Source: Pseudomonas sp. PSKL.D1 | Lineage (GTDB): Bacteria > Pseudomonadota > Gammaproteobacteria > Pseudomonadales > Pseudomonadaceae | Direction of reading: 5' to 3' | NCBI RefSeq assembly: GCF_028898945.1 | Contig: NZ_CP118607.1 | Location: 1-64,000, forward strand | DNA: 64,000 bases | Part shown: positions 1-13,375 of the stretch, piece by piece | How positions within the stretch are numbered: position 1 is the stretch's first letter | How the letters are laid out: each line of letters opens with the position of its first letter | Notes under the pieces: generated by a model | The model's database searches: none | The model's input: only the letters and a program-made list of their open reading frames with translations | What the model was told of the DNA's origin: nothing | Made by a program: the position numbers and the translations under genes

Positions 1-1539
1 GTGTCAGTGGAACTTTGGCAGCAGTGCGTGGAGCTTCTGCGCGATGAACTGCCTGCCCAGCAATTCAACACCTGGATCCGTCCGCTACAGGTCGAAGCCG
101 AAGGCGACGAGTTGCGTGTATACGCACCCAATCGCTTCGTACTCGATTGGGTGAATGAAAAGTACCTCGGTCGCCTGCTCGAACTGTTGGGTGAACATGG
201 CAACGGCATTGCGCCCGCCCTTTCCTTATTAATAGGCAGCCGTCGTAGTTCGGCCCCTCGCGCCGCGCCTAATGCACCGGTAAGCGCTGCTGTGGCTGCA
301 TCTCTTGCTCAGAGCAGCCAGGCTCAGCCTGTTGCTGCTCCCGCTCTTGCGATTGCAGAACCGGTGATATCCACAGTGGCCGAGCCTGTACTGGTTCATG
401 ACGCGGCTGAAGCAGCCTCGCGTGACAGTTTCGACGCGATGGCAGACAGCGCCTCGACACCTGCATCAACCGGCCGGACCGAACAACGCACTGTCCAGGT
501 TGAAGGTGCTCTCAAGCACACCAGCTACCTTAACCGGACCTTTACCTTCGAAACCTTTGTCGAAGGTAAGTCGAACCAATTGGCTCGCGCGGCTGCCTGG
601 CAGGTTGCCGACAACCCCAAGCATGGTTACAACCCGCTATTCCTCTATGGTGGTGTTGGCTTGGGTAAGACCCACTTGATGCATGCTGTGGGTAACCACT
701 TACTGAAGAAAAACCCGAATGCCAAGGTGGTGTACCTGCATTCGGAGCGATTCGTGGCCGACATGGTCAAGGCGTTGCAACTGAACGCCATCAACGAGTT
801 CAAGCGTTTCTACCGTTCGGTCGATGCCTTGTTGATCGATGACATTCAGTTTTTCGCGCGCAAGGAACGTTCGCAGGAAGAGTTTTTCCACACCTTCAAC
901 GCGTTGCTCGAAGGTGGCCAGCAAGTCATTCTCACCAGTGACCGCTACCCCAAGGAAATCGAGGGCCTGGAAGAGCGCCTGAAGTCACGTTTTGGCTGGG
1001 GCCTGACGGTGGCCGTCGAGCCGCCGGAACTGGAAACCAGGGTCGCGATCCTGATGAAGAAGGCCGACCAGGCCAAAGTGGAACTGCCGCATGATGCCGC
1101 GTTCTTCATCGCCCAGCGCATTCGCTCCAACGTGCGTGAACTGGAAGGTGCATTGAAGCGTGTGATTGCTCATTCGCACTTCATGGGCCGTGACATCACC
1201 ATTGAGCTGATTCGTGAGTCGCTCAAGGATCTGCTGGCGCTGCAAGACAAGCTGGTGAGTGTGGATAACATTCAGCGTACTGTCGCCGAATACTACAAGA
1301 TCAAGATCTCTGATCTGTTGTCCAAGCGTCGGTCGCGTTCTGTAGCGCGTCCGCGTCAGGTAGCCATGGCGTTGTCCAAGGAACTGACCAACCACAGCTT
1401 GCCGGAAATCGGCGACATGTTTGGTGGCCGTGACCACACTACCGTGCTGCACGCCTGTCGCAAGATCAATGAATTGAAGGAATCCGACGCGGACATCCGC
1501 GAGGACTACAAGAACCTGCTGCGGACGCTGACGACCTGA
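1..1539 (+). CDS. dnaA: Chromosomal replication initiator protein DnaA
   Basis: DnaA binds DnaA boxes at oriC, melts the origin and loads the replicative helicase; it is also a transcription factor. The protein has 512 residues and a GTG start at base 1. An N-terminal domain I (about 1-75) is followed by a long low-complexity Ala/Ser/Pro linker (about 80-170). The AAA+ core has Walker A GGVGLGKT at 217-224 and Walker [10 protein letters not shown] near 275. The C-terminal DNA-binding domain carries the signature [15 protein letters not shown]. It is first in dnaA-dnaN-recF-gyrB. The promoter and RBS lie before the window. One exact DnaA box (1260-1268) lies inside the gene. Confidence 0.99.
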   Translation: MSVELWQQCVELLRDELPAQQFNTWIRPLQVEAEGDELRVYAPNRFVLDWVNEKYLGRLLELLGEHGNGIAPALSLLIGSRRSSAPRAAPNAPVSAAVAASLAQSSQAQPVAAPALAIAEPVISTVAEPVLVHDAAEAASRDSFDAMADSASTPASTGRTEQRTVQVEGALKHTSYLNRTFTFETFVEGKSNQLARAAAWQVADNPKHGYNPLFLYGGVGLGKTHLMHAVGNHLLKKNPNAKVVYLHSERFVADMVKALQLNAINEFKRFYRSVDALLIDDIQFFARKERSQEEFFHTFNALLEGGQQVILTSDRYPKEIEGLEERLKSRFGWGLTVAVEPPELETRVAILMKKADQAKVELPHDAAFFIAQRIRSNVRELEGALKRVIAHSHFMGRDITIELIRESLKDLLALQDKLVSVDNIQRTVAEYYKIKISDLLSKRRSRSVARPRQVAMALSKELTNHSLPEIGDMFGGRDHTTVLHACRKINELKESDADIREDYKNLLRTLTT

Positions 1540-1579
1540 TGGTTGTCTGCGCAGCTAATTGAAGGCAAGGGACTAGACC

Positions 1580-2683
1580 ATGCATTTCACCATTCAACGC
1601 GAAGCCCTGTTGAAACCACTGCAACTGGTCGCCGGTGTCGTCGAGCGCCGTCAGACCTTGCCGGTGCTGTCCAACGTATTGCTGGTCGTGCAAGGGCAGC
1701 AGTTGTCGTTGACCGGCACCGACCTTGAGGTCGAACTGGTTGGCCGTGTGCAACTGGAAGAACCAGCCGAACCCGGCGAGATCACTGTCCCGGCGCGTAA
1801 GCTGATGGACATCTGCAAAAGCCTGCCAAACGACGTTCTCATTGATATCAAGGTCGATGAGCAAAAACTGTTGGTCAAGGCCGGCCGAAGCCGTTTCACC
1901 TTGTCCACGTTGCCTGCCAATGATTTCCCTACTGTGGAAGAAGGCCCAGGCTCGCTGACCTGCAACCTGGAGCAAAGCAAGCTGCGTCGTTTGATCGAAC
2001 GCACCAGTTTTGCGATGGCCCAGCAGGACGTGCGCTACTACCTGAACGGTATGCTGCTTGAAGTTTCTACCGACACACTTCGCGCTGTTTCTACCGACGG
2101 CCATCGCCTGGCCCTGTGTTCGATGCATGCTGCAATCGGGCAGGCTGACCGCCACCAGGTTATCGTGCCACGCAAAGGTATTCTTGAGCTTGCACGTCTG
2201 CTCACTGATCCAGAAGGCATGGTCAGTATTGTTCTTGGGCAGCACCACATCCGCGCCACCACAGGTGAGTTCACTTTCACCTCTAAACTGGTCGACGGAA
2301 AATTCCCTGATTACGAACGCGTTCTGCCCAAAGGCGGTGACAAGCTTGTAGTCGGCGACCGCCAAGCGCTGCGTGAAGCCTTCAGCCGGACTGCGATTCT
2401 CTCCAACGAGAAGTACCGTGGTATTCGCCTGCAACTGGCTGCTGGTCAGCTGAAAATCCAGGCCAACAACCCTGAGCAGGAAGAAGCCGAAGAAGAGATC
2501 AGCGTGGATTACGAAGGTAGTTCGCTGGAGATCGGTTTTAACGTGAGCTATCTGCTGGACGTGTTGGGCGTCATGACCACTGAGCAAGTTCGTCTGATTC
2601 TGTCTGACTCCAACAGCAGCGCGCTGCTGCAGGAAGCGGGCAATGACGATTCTTCCTACGTTGTCATGCCGATGCGTCTGTAA
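1580..2683 (+). CDS. dnaN: DNA polymerase III beta subunit (sliding clamp)
   Basis: The beta clamp is a ring-shaped dimer that tethers Pol III and other polymerases to DNA and recruits repair proteins. The 367-residue product begins MHFTIQREALLKPLQ and ends VVMPMRL, the usual clamp C-terminus, and has the normal length for three repeated clamp folds (roughly 1-120, 130-245, 250-367). It lies 40 bases after dnaA on the same strand and 15 bases before recF, so co-transcription is likely. The start ATG is preceded by AAGGCAAGG. Confidence 0.99.
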   Translation: MHFTIQREALLKPLQLVAGVVERRQTLPVLSNVLLVVQGQQLSLTGTDLEVELVGRVQLEEPAEPGEITVPARKLMDICKSLPNDVLIDIKVDEQKLLVKAGRSRFTLSTLPANDFPTVEEGPGSLTCNLEQSKLRRLIERTSFAMAQQDVRYYLNGMLLEVSTDTLRAVSTDGHRLALCSMHAAIGQADRHQVIVPRKGILELARLLTDPEGMVSIVLGQHHIRATTGEFTFTSKLVDGKFPDYERVLPKGGDKLVVGDRQALREAFSRTAILSNEKYRGIRLQLAAGQLKIQANNPEQEEAEEEISVDYEGSSLEIGFNVSYLLDVLGVMTTEQVRLILSDSNSSALLQEAGNDDSSYVVMPMRL

Positions 2684-2698
2684 TCCGTAGCAGGCCAA

Positions 2699-6227
<3,529 letters not shown>

Positions 6228-6241
6228 TCAGGTACAGCCTC

Positions 6242-6276
6242 AAAAACAAAGCCCGCTTTCGCGGGCTTTGTTTTTT
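6242..6276 (+). terminator. Intrinsic terminator after gyrB
   Basis: An 11-bp stem (6246-6256 with 6261-6271) closes a TTTC loop and is followed by a T run; an A run on the left makes it plausible in both directions. It separates gyrB from the convergent peptidase gene ending at 6299. Confidence 0.9.
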
Positions 6277-6298
6277 GTGGAGCCTCTGCCATTCAAGA

Positions 6299-7399
6299 TC
6301 AATGCACCTTGATGGGCCCTTGGTTCAATCCGTTGATTGCCTGCTGGGCAACCTCACGCGCCTGGCGCAATACGTCGTCCTTCCACTGTGGTTCGTCGAT
6401 GTAGAACGCATCACGTAATTGCTGTTTGATTTGCTGGCGCCTGGGCTCACCGATACGAGGGTTGTTGTGCAACCATTGCTCGGCTCGCAGCGCATCCAGT
6501 ACCTGTGAACCTGGCAAGGTCCCGAACTCCAGCGTCAGCGCCGTGAAATCTGCAGGCGTGCATTCACCCGCCGCGCCGTACACCATCAGCCCGCTGAGCG
6601 GCACCGATACGGACTGCCCCTCTTGTGACGAACGAACACCCTCCCCCCACCAACGCCTTGCGCGTTCAAGCATGGGGGAGTCGGCCGGCCCGGAGTAGAT
6701 GCGTTCACCGTAACCCTTCGGCCCGAGCCCTGTGTGGATATCGAGCCAGACCAGATGCTGGCATTGGCTGGCATGTTGGCGGACGACTGTGCGTATCGCA
6801 TCGTTGCTCCACGTTGGTGATGTGCCGGTGTAGAACAAGCCGTCGGGATGACTGTGCTGCCCGCTGGATACTGCTTTCTGCAATCGCTTGCGCCCAAATC
6901 TCACCAGTTGTGAAAGCAGGTGCAGCCGATTAGCCAACGTCCCCGGCCAGCGTCTTGGAATCATCACAGAGTGCAGCGCTGAATAGTCAGGGTTGTGCGC
7001 CCGGGCCTGGCTGAAGTCACGAAAGTTGCGGTTCAGGTCGACGTTCTCGTGAGTCCAGCGGCGAAGCCAGGAAAACCCGTAAGGGTTGGCCGCATGCAGG
7101 TACACCACCGCACATCCGGCGTCTTTGGCCTGGCGCTGGAACTCTTCATCTCGCAACAACGCTATCTGAACGGCTGACCCGCAAAAGCCCTCAACGCCAT
7201 GGCATCCACTGCTGATCAACACCACGTGCTCGGCGTCGAGTGAGCCACTGCGCGCCACATCGATGGCCAGCTCTTCATTTTCGGCACCCCGCAATGGGTG
7301 CACGTGAGACTCGACTGGCAAACCGAGATCGGCGCAGGCTTTCAGGAACTTGTGTCGCGCTTGCGCGTACGTCTGTGAAAAGCAGGCAGCAGAGTTCAT
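6299..7399 (-). CDS. M14-like zinc peptidase, DUF2817 family
   Basis: The predicted 366-residue metal-dependent peptidase or amidase belongs to the DUF2817 branch of the M14 carboxypeptidase clan. Visible features are SSGCHGVEGFCGS with the H67-x-x-E70 metal pair, NVDLNRNFRDF, and WLDIHTGLGPKG supplying a likely third metal ligand. There is no signal peptide, so it is probably cytoplasmic. The ATG at 7399 is chosen because a GGAG lies upstream; the open frame continues to 7510 without similarity. It lies directly downstream of an MFS carrier on the same strand, which suggests uptake and hydrolysis of a small amide or peptide. The substrate is unknown. Confidence 0.8.
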   Translation of the reverse strand: MNSAACFSQTYAQARHKFLKACADLGLPVESHVHPLRGAENEELAIDVARSGSLDAEHVVLISSGCHGVEGFCGSAVQIALLRDEEFQRQAKDAGCAVVYLHAANPYGFSWLRRWTHENVDLNRNFRDFSQARAHNPDYSALHSVMIPRRWPGTLANRLHLLSQLVRFGRKRLQKAVSSGQHSHPDGLFYTGTSPTWSNDAIRTVVRQHASQCQHLVWLDIHTGLGPKGYGERIYSGPADSPMLERARRWWGEGVRSSQEGQSVSVPLSGLMVYGAAGECTPADFTALTLEFGTLPGSQVLDALRAEQWLHNNPRIGEPRRQQIKQQLRDAFYIDEPQWKDDVLRQAREVAQQAINGLNQGPIKVH

Positions 7400-7510
7400 T
7401 GCAGCTCCGGGTTTTTTTATGAGTTGACCCGGCCAGCGCGCAGCCGCATGCCGGCCTGAGTTCAGGAAAATTGAAAAGGGGGAAAAGGCCGCGAGACCGC
7501 GGCCAGGCAA

Positions 7511-8788
7511 TCAGCTGGTATGCAGCGCGTGTTGCAGTGAAGATTCGTGGGTTTGCAGGTGGTCACGGGTGCGCTCTGGCCGCACGAGCCAGAAAGCACT
7601 TAACGTGCAGACGATGATGAGTGCGCCGATCAGCGCCAGCGCAGACTCAAAGCCATGCGCGATATCACCACCGCGCAATGCCACCATTTGCCCCACCAGC
7701 CAAGGCGCAAGCATGCCGGCGCTGGTCACCCCACCAATATGAATCGACAGCATTGAACCTCGGCGCTCGCTGGGTGCAATAAAGGCGACGATGGTATTTG
7801 CAAACGTAGGCAACACATTGATCAGCACCGCGCCAATCGCGTAAAGCGCAAGCGTTGCCATCATGTGCCCGTGGGCCTGCGTGATCAGCAGGAAAGCCAG
7901 GCCGGCAATCAGGCAGCAGGCCAGCGGCAATACCACCATTGCCGATTGCGGTTTGGTGCCTCGCTTGAGTGCCCTCTGGGAGAGTGCCGAGACGCCCAGG
8001 TTACAGAGGATGACCGCCAGGGTAACGCCCATGACCACGTACCCCGATTGCATCGCGGTCATGCTCAGCCCTTTTTGCAGATAAACAGGCACCCAGCTGT
8101 AAACCAGCGCGTTGGGCAAAAAGCCCATGAAGCCAACCAAAGTAATACCGAGGAAGGTGCGGTTGAGCAGCAACCGGCGGTAGCCCGGCAAGGGTTGCCC
8201 GGCGTTGTTGCTCACCTCATCCACCTGGGTTCCTTCGCGCCCGAAGACCAACCACAGCAGCATCCACGCCAGCCCGATCAGCGCCAGCGCCAGGTAGGCC
8301 ATGCGCCAGCCGACCTGGGCAATCAGAAACGGCAGGCTGACCGCGGCAAGTACAGCGCCGAGCATGATTGAAACCTGAATCAGCGATGCCGGCATTACCC
8401 GTTCGGTGGGGCCGAACCATTTGAAGCAGGCGTGTTGAGTAACGGCCGTGCCTGGGCCGGTACCGGCACCCAGCATCAAGCGGCTGAGAACCAACGCGGC
8501 GAAACTGCTGCTGATGCTTACAAGCAGCTGCGAAACCATCCACACCAGCGACATGCCCACCAGGATCCAGCGGCTGGGAAAGCGGTTGGCAAGGAAGCCC
8601 ACCGCCACACCGGAGATTGAATAGAGAAAAAAGAACGCGCTGCCGACGAAGCCGAATTCAGCAGGCGTAAGCTTTAACTCATCAATGATCTGGGCGCCGG
8701 CGAAGGCAAAGATACTTTTGTCCAGCACGCTGATGATCATCACTGCCATCAGCATCACCAGCACGAGATTACGACGGGAGAACGGCAT
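7511..8788 (-). CDS. MFS transporter, probable organic-anion or peptide-like uptake
   Basis: This 425-residue inner-membrane protein has about twelve hydrophobic segments and resembles the anion:cation symporter branch of the major facilitator superfamily (N-terminal RRNLVLVMLMAVMIISVLDK, GAGTGPGTAVTQHACFKWF near the middle of the first half). It is followed 111 bases later by the DUF2817 peptidase and preceded by a LysR regulator on the same strand. The simplest reading is a small catabolic cassette: regulator, carrier, hydrolase. No substrate can be read from the sequence. Confidence 0.8.
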   Translation of the reverse strand: MPFSRRNLVLVMLMAVMIISVLDKSIFAFAGAQIIDELKLTPAEFGFVGSAFFFLYSISGVAVGFLANRFPSRWILVGMSLVWMVSQLLVSISSSFAALVLSRLMLGAGTGPGTAVTQHACFKWFGPTERVMPASLIQVSIMLGAVLAAVSLPFLIAQVGWRMAYLALALIGLAWMLLWLVFGREGTQVDEVSNNAGQPLPGYRRLLLNRTFLGITLVGFMGFLPNALVYSWVPVYLQKGLSMTAMQSGYVVMGVTLAVILCNLGVSALSQRALKRGTKPQSAMVVLPLACCLIAGLAFLLITQAHGHMMATLALYAIGAVLINVLPTFANTIVAFIAPSERRGSMLSIHIGGVTSAGMLAPWLVGQMVALRGGDIAHGFESALALIGALIIVCTLSAFWLVRPERTRDHLQTHESSLQHALHTS

Positions 8789-8865
8789 ACAGGGCTACTC
8801 CAGGTTTCATGCAGGCAGGATGCCGCAGCCGCGGATCGCTGAATAATGATCTATCGGCATGCTTA

Positions 8866-9786
8866 TCAGGGTTGGTTATGGAGCGGTGAACGCAACACTT
8901 GCGGGTTTTTGAAGGCATAGACGATGTCGTCGACGAGCATCTGTGTTTCACGGGTCATCAGTTCCGCAGGCCGGCAAACCAGGGAGATATCGGTGCCAGG
9001 CACGCGCTCTGCAATCGGCAGCATGTCGAGGTTGCCAGACACTACGGGCAAGTCGAACACTCGACGTGACCAGATACTCACGGCATCGGTGGTGGCCGCG
9101 AGCTCGGCATACAGCACCACTGATGCGCAGACAATCGTTCGCTCTGGCGGCTTGACGCCGTACTCTTCAAACATGCGACCGGCCAGTGAGGTATCCAGCG
9201 CATCGGGCAGTAGCCATTCCTGGTCGAGCAACTCGCTTAAGGAGCGGACCTTCGACAGCGGGTGGCCTTTGCGCACGGCCAGGGTGGTCGGTTGGGCGTA
9301 CAGCTCATGCCATTCGAAGCCTTCGACGCTGCGCACAGGCGGGTGTGATGTCAATGCCAAGTCCAGCTGACCCTCACGCAAACCTTCCAGCAGCTTGGCC
9401 GGGCGCAGTTCGTGGATCTGCAGTTGCACTTTCGGGTAACGCTTGCGATAGCTCTGGATGCAGCTGACAAACTGTTGGCTAGGTGTTACGGGTGAAACGC
9501 CGATGGTCACCTTGCCGTCCATGGTGCCCTTAAGCGTCTCGATCTCGTCCCGCGCTCGGCGCACTTCCTCGACGACCAGGCGTGCGCGGCGGACCAGGTG
9601 TTCACCGTAGAGGGTGGCGGTGATGCCACGATTGGATCGCACCAGCAGGGGCACGCCCAGTTCCGACTCCAGTTCCTTGATGCTCTTGGAAAGCGCCGGC
9701 TGAGAGATATGCAGTAACCGTGATGCCTCCTGGATACTGCCACTTTCGCAGATCGCAACGATTGCGCGCAGTTGATGCAATTTCAT
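8866..9786 (-). CDS. LysR-family transcriptional regulator
   Basis: The 306-residue LysR protein has its winged helix at 1-60 (MKLHQLRAIVAICESGSIQE, SQPALSKSIKELE) and a periplasmic-binding-like effector domain from about 90. The ATG at 9786 is preferred over a GTG six bases upstream because AGG lies 8 bases from it. It lies 77 bases upstream of the MFS gene on the same strand. It is therefore probably the regulator of the carrier/peptidase pair, although LysR genes are more often divergent from their targets. Confidence 0.85.
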   Translation of the reverse strand: MKLHQLRAIVAICESGSIQEASRLLHISQPALSKSIKELESELGVPLLVRSNRGITATLYGEHLVRRARLVVEEVRRARDEIETLKGTMDGKVTIGVSPVTPSQQFVSCIQSYRKRYPKVQLQIHELRPAKLLEGLREGQLDLALTSHPPVRSVEGFEWHELYAQPTTLAVRKGHPLSKVRSLSELLDQEWLLPDALDTSLAGRMFEEYGVKPPERTIVCASVVLYAELAATTDAVSIWSRRVFDLPVVSGNLDMLPIAERVPGTDISLVCRPAELMTRETQMLVDDIVYAFKNPQVLRSPLHNQP

Positions 9787-9849
9787 GGGCACACACCTGA
9801 AGCTGGGGGAAGCGAACTAGAGCATAAAACGCAGTGACCGACGAGTCCG

Positions 9850-9880
9850 CGCCCACGGGTGCCTTGCGAGCCCGTGGGCG
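9850..9880 (-). terminator. GC-rich stem-loop after the DUF1329 gene
   Basis: CGCCCACGGG (9850-9859) pairs with CCCGTGGGCG (9871-9880) around an 11-base loop. No T run follows on either strand, so it could be a weak terminator or an mRNA 3' end stabiliser for the DUF1302/DUF1329 transcript. This gap (9787-9890) holds nothing else recognisable. Confidence 0.4.
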
Positions 9881-9890
9881 TAGCGGGTTG

Positions 9891-11252
9891 TTAGCGAATG
9901 CCGGTAGCACGCAAGGCGTTCGGGGTGAACTCTTTGCTCGACGCGTTCAGCGAGAAGTCGTAGCTGCCCTTCTGCTCTTCGTTACGCAGGCCCGAAACGG
10001 TGTAGCGGCCGTTCGTTACGTCGTAGTGCGTCTCGGCCGTCAACCAAGGGAACTGCTGGTCATAAAAGAACCGTGCATGCCCTTCAGAAACCCGCCACAA
10101 GTTGCCGCGTCCGTCGTAGGCATCGGCTTCGGCAACCTGCCAGCTGTCCTCGTCGATGTACAGGTCGCGCTTGCTGTAGATATGGCGCTGGCCTGGCTTC
10201 AGCGTGGCGACCACATGCCAGACCCGGTGCAGTTCATAACGGGTATGGTCGGGGTTGAGATGGCCGGGGCGAATGATGTCGTCGTACTTGAGCTTCGGCG
10301 AGTCCAGGGCATAGCTGTTGTAGGGGATGTAGACCTCCTTCTTGCCCACCAGCTTCCAGTCATAGCGATCTGGCGCACCGTTGAACATGTCGAAGTCGTC
10401 GTAAGTACGCATGCCCTCAGCACCTGGGCTGTCATAGCCAACCTGAGGCGCGCGACGCACCCTGCGCTGGCCGGCGTTATACATCCACGCCATGCGCGGC
10501 TCGGCGACCTGGTCGAGGGTTTCCAGTACCAGCATCACGCTGCCCGCCCGCCGGGGTGGCGAGAGGATTTCCTGGCGGAAGTAGAACAGGATGTTGGCCA
10601 TTTTCTGCGGGTCGTAATCCTTCAGCCCGAACGGGAAGGCAAACTGTTCCTTCATCATGCTGACGGTATAAGTGCCGTTTTCTTGCGGGTTCATCTGCGC
10701 GGTGTTGCGCAGGATCGAATCGCCCCGATAACGGGTGATGTGGTTCCAGATCACTTCCAGCCCGTTTTGGGGGATCGGGAACGGAATCGACATTTTGAAA
10801 TTCTGCAGGCCGTTACCGCCTTCTGCGAGCGTGGTGCGTGTGGCGTTTTCCTTCACGGCGGCAAACACTTTTGGCGGCAGTGTGACGCTGCGATGCGTGG
10901 TGTACACCGGTATGCGATAGGTGTCCGGGAAGCGCTCGAACATTGCCAGCTGACCGGGTGTCAGGCGTGCCTTGTACTGTGCGGCGTTCTGCGCGGTGAT
11001 GACGAACAGTGGTTTTTCGCCAGCGTAGGGGTTGGGGATAAAACCGCCAGCGTCCACTGCACCGGTGCTGGCCGGAAGGCCTCCGGTCCATGCCGGGATG
11101 CTGCCGTCGGCGTTGCCGGCTTTCTCGGCGCCGATGGGGGTCAGGTCACTGCCCAAGCGCGCGGCTTCCTGCTCGGATACCGCCGCCATCACCTGGCTGG
11201 CCAACAGGCTCAGGGCCAGGCAGCTGTTGCGAATCAAGGCTTTGCGAATCAT
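9891..11252 (-). CDS. DUF1329 exported protein (LolB/LppX-like fold family)
   Basis: This 453-residue protein has a clear Sec signal (MIRKALIRNSCLALSLLASQ, then VMA) and the DUF1329 pattern, including RHIYSKRDLYIDEDSWQ and GRYTVSGLRNEEQ. The family has a lipoprotein-sorting-like fold and is thought to act in the periplasm or outer membrane; its biochemical role is not established. It lies 26 bases downstream of a DUF1302 gene. The two families are known to occur as pairs, usually beside an RND exporter and acyl-CoA or catabolic genes, and none of those partners are here. ATG at 11252 with AGGTAGACC upstream. Confidence 0.88.
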   Translation of the reverse strand: MIRKALIRNSCLALSLLASQVMAAVSEQEAARLGSDLTPIGAEKAGNADGSIPAWTGGLPASTGAVDAGGFIPNPYAGEKPLFVITAQNAAQYKARLTPGQLAMFERFPDTYRIPVYTTHRSVTLPPKVFAAVKENATRTTLAEGGNGLQNFKMSIPFPIPQNGLEVIWNHITRYRGDSILRNTAQMNPQENGTYTVSMMKEQFAFPFGLKDYDPQKMANILFYFRQEILSPPRRAGSVMLVLETLDQVAEPRMAWMYNAGQRRVRRAPQVGYDSPGAEGMRTYDDFDMFNGAPDRYDWKLVGKKEVYIPYNSYALDSPKLKYDDIIRPGHLNPDHTRYELHRVWHVVATLKPGQRHIYSKRDLYIDEDSWQVAEADAYDGRGNLWRVSEGHARFFYDQQFPWLTAETHYDVTNGRYTVSGLRNEEQKGSYDFSLNASSKEFTPNALRATGIR

Positions 11253-11278
11253 GGTCTACCTCCAGAAACAAAGGGACG

Positions 11279-13171
11279 TTAGAAACTCACGCCCATGCTG
11301 ACGGCGAGGAAGTCGCGGTCGGTATTGGTGTTGAAGTCACCGCCGAAGTAATCGGTGTAACTGATGGCGAGGTTGTAGCGGGTCATGTACTCGGCATCCA
11401 GGCCAACGCTTATCGACTTGTCCCCTTCGTTGAAGGTCGGGCCAAAACCCTCTACGTCGTGGGCGAAGGACAGGCTTGGGCGAAGTACGACGCCGCCGAT
11501 CAGGTCGGCGTATTCCAGCGTGGCCCGCAACCGGTAGCCCCAAGAGTCGGCGGTGTAGAAGCCTTTGCTGTTGCATTGGTCAGGGTTGGCGGAGTTGGCT
11601 ACCTGGCGGCACAGGTTGTTGCCGGAAATGCCACCTAGCAGCGGAGCGCTGCCAGCCCCCGCCAATTCGCCATTGCCATACACGCTGCTGCGGCCAAAGC
11701 GCAGGTCCGAACCATCGGTCGCACCCAAGTCGGCGATGTGGCTGTAGCCGAATTCGCTCACCAGCGTCAGCCGGTCTGCACCGATGAAGGTCAGTTGGTC
11801 GATGGTGCGGGTCAGCGTGACCTGCGCCTGAGTGAAGGGCTTGCGTACATAGCCGTTGATCAGCGAGCCATAAGCGGAGCTGGCGAAACCAGTCTGGAAG
11901 ACGGGCAGGCCTGCATTGACCAGTGGGTTGGTGGCGGCGGAACCGAGAGTGGCGGCTGCCGAAACATCACTGGCGTTCAGAGACATGGGCATGTTTGGCC
12001 GGTAGCTGATTTCGCCCGCTACGGCGGTGGCGCCGACAGTCGTGCTGAAGCTCAGGCCGTACAGGCGAATGTCTTCCGGGTATTCAAGGTAATACCGCGC
12101 TGTACTCACACCACCCCGCCCCGCAAGCCCGCCAACAGGGTCGACCAATGCGCCACGGCCCACCGACCAGGTGCTGGTTGGGGTGCGGCTGTGATAGTTC
12201 ATGGCGTAGAAGCCAAACTCAGTGTCGTTGAGCTCCGGCACCATCCAGCGCAGGGCCACGCCGAACTGGCCGCTGTTGCGCGGATCCTTGTCCGACAGCC
12301 TTGGCACATAACCGTAACCACCGAGCACTCCGGTGCCGTCAGTGTCCCGGTCGAAGTCACTGCCGTTGATTGCCATATTGATGTCGCAGCCCTTGGCGGC
12401 CACATCGCTGCTGAAAAAGGTGCCGCAGTTGTCTGCGACGGATTTTTCCCACTGCAACTGGTAAAACGCTTCGACGGACAGGTTGTCGGTCAGGCCCTGG
12501 TTGAAATAGAGCATGTTGACCGGAATCAGCGCTTCCTTGACCTCCGAGCCAGGGCGGCGCAAGGCTGAGACATCGACCGGGTTGATGCTGTTGATACCGT
12601 TCTGGATAAACGTGCTTTCACCCCAGCTGACTACTTGGCGGCCTGCGCGCACGGTGCCGGGCAGGTCGTTGAGGTTGTAGTTGTGATAGACGAAGGCATC
12701 CAGCAACTCGACGCCCGACGCTTTGGCAGCGTTGTCCCGGTGGCTGTCGTCGATGTCATAGAGTGGGCGACTTTCGTCTTTCAGCTCGAAGTCATACCAA
12801 TACTTGCCACGTACGAACACGCCGGTATCGCCGTACTTGAGCTCAAGGTCGTGCACGCCTTTGAAGATCTTCGAAAAGGTTTCGCCCTTCTTGAAATTCA
12901 GACGGCCGTCGTCGGAAGTCTGGGTGGACGCGGTCCCCCCATTGCGACTGCCGATGAATGCGCGGTCCGGGCTGTCCATCGCCCAGCTCGCCCCGATGGA
13001 CAGGCTGGAGTCGAAACGCCCTTCGATTTCCCCAATGTTGAACGTAACGGCCTGCGCGCTGGTTGCCGCGAGTGCCAGGCTGACTGCCAGCGGTAGTGCG
13101 CGAAGCCCAAGGCCCGCGACGCCGGTTGTTATTTTTTTCATAGTGCTCTGCGCCTTGAACTTGCTGTTCAT
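11279..13171 (-). CDS. DUF1302 outer-membrane-type protein
   Basis: The 630-residue exported protein has a signal peptide (hydrophobic RALPLAVSLALAATSAQA) and a Tyr/Gly-rich, beta-strand-like body ending in YTDYFGGDFNTNTDRDFLAV and a terminal Phe, as expected for an outer-membrane barrel. It contains the DUF1302 opening FNIGEIEGRFDSSLSIGASWA. The ATG at 13171 is chosen because GGGGAGG lies 7-8 bases upstream; a later Met (13141) is also possible. It is first in a two-gene unit with DUF1329. A role in moving hydrophobic compounds across the envelope is plausible but unproven. Confidence 0.88.
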   Translation of the reverse strand: MNSKFKAQSTMKKITTGVAGLGLRALPLAVSLALAATSAQAVTFNIGEIEGRFDSSLSIGASWAMDSPDRAFIGSRNGGTASTQTSDDGRLNFKKGETFSKIFKGVHDLELKYGDTGVFVRGKYWYDFELKDESRPLYDIDDSHRDNAAKASGVELLDAFVYHNYNLNDLPGTVRAGRQVVSWGESTFIQNGINSINPVDVSALRRPGSEVKEALIPVNMLYFNQGLTDNLSVEAFYQLQWEKSVADNCGTFFSSDVAAKGCDINMAINGSDFDRDTDGTGVLGGYGYVPRLSDKDPRNSGQFGVALRWMVPELNDTEFGFYAMNYHSRTPTSTWSVGRGALVDPVGGLAGRGGVSTARYYLEYPEDIRLYGLSFSTTVGATAVAGEISYRPNMPMSLNASDVSAAATLGSAATNPLVNAGLPVFQTGFASSAYGSLINGYVRKPFTQAQVTLTRTIDQLTFIGADRLTLVSEFGYSHIADLGATDGSDLRFGRSSVYGNGELAGAGSAPLLGGISGNNLCRQVANSANPDQCNSKGFYTADSWGYRLRATLEYADLIGGVVLRPSLSFAHDVEGFGPTFNEGDKSISVGLDAEYMTRYNLAISYTDYFGGDFNTNTDRDFLAVSMGVSF

Positions 13172-13375
13172 GAGAAAGCCTCCCCTTCGGCGGGGCGGTT
13201 GCATGGTAAGCAGCGAGTCACATCGACGGCTTCTGAAAAAAAGTGATGCCCATAGCCAAATGAGAGGGTGGCCGGTGTTGATAACCGGCGGCTATCGGGA
13301 TGAACCGTATTCAATCTGATGCCGTGCAGGCTTGCCCTATAGTCCGGTCGTTTCTCACCCCTTCCGAGGTTGACC

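Noticed and set aside
1..1579. oriC within the window
   Set aside because: In Pseudomonas the main origin lies between rpmH and dnaA, upstream of base 1; only one exact DnaA box is inside dnaA and no AT-rich unwinding element is seen.
9834..11282. 482-codon open frame antisense to the DUF1329 gene
   Set aside because: Shadow of a gene with a clear signal peptide and family match on the other strand.
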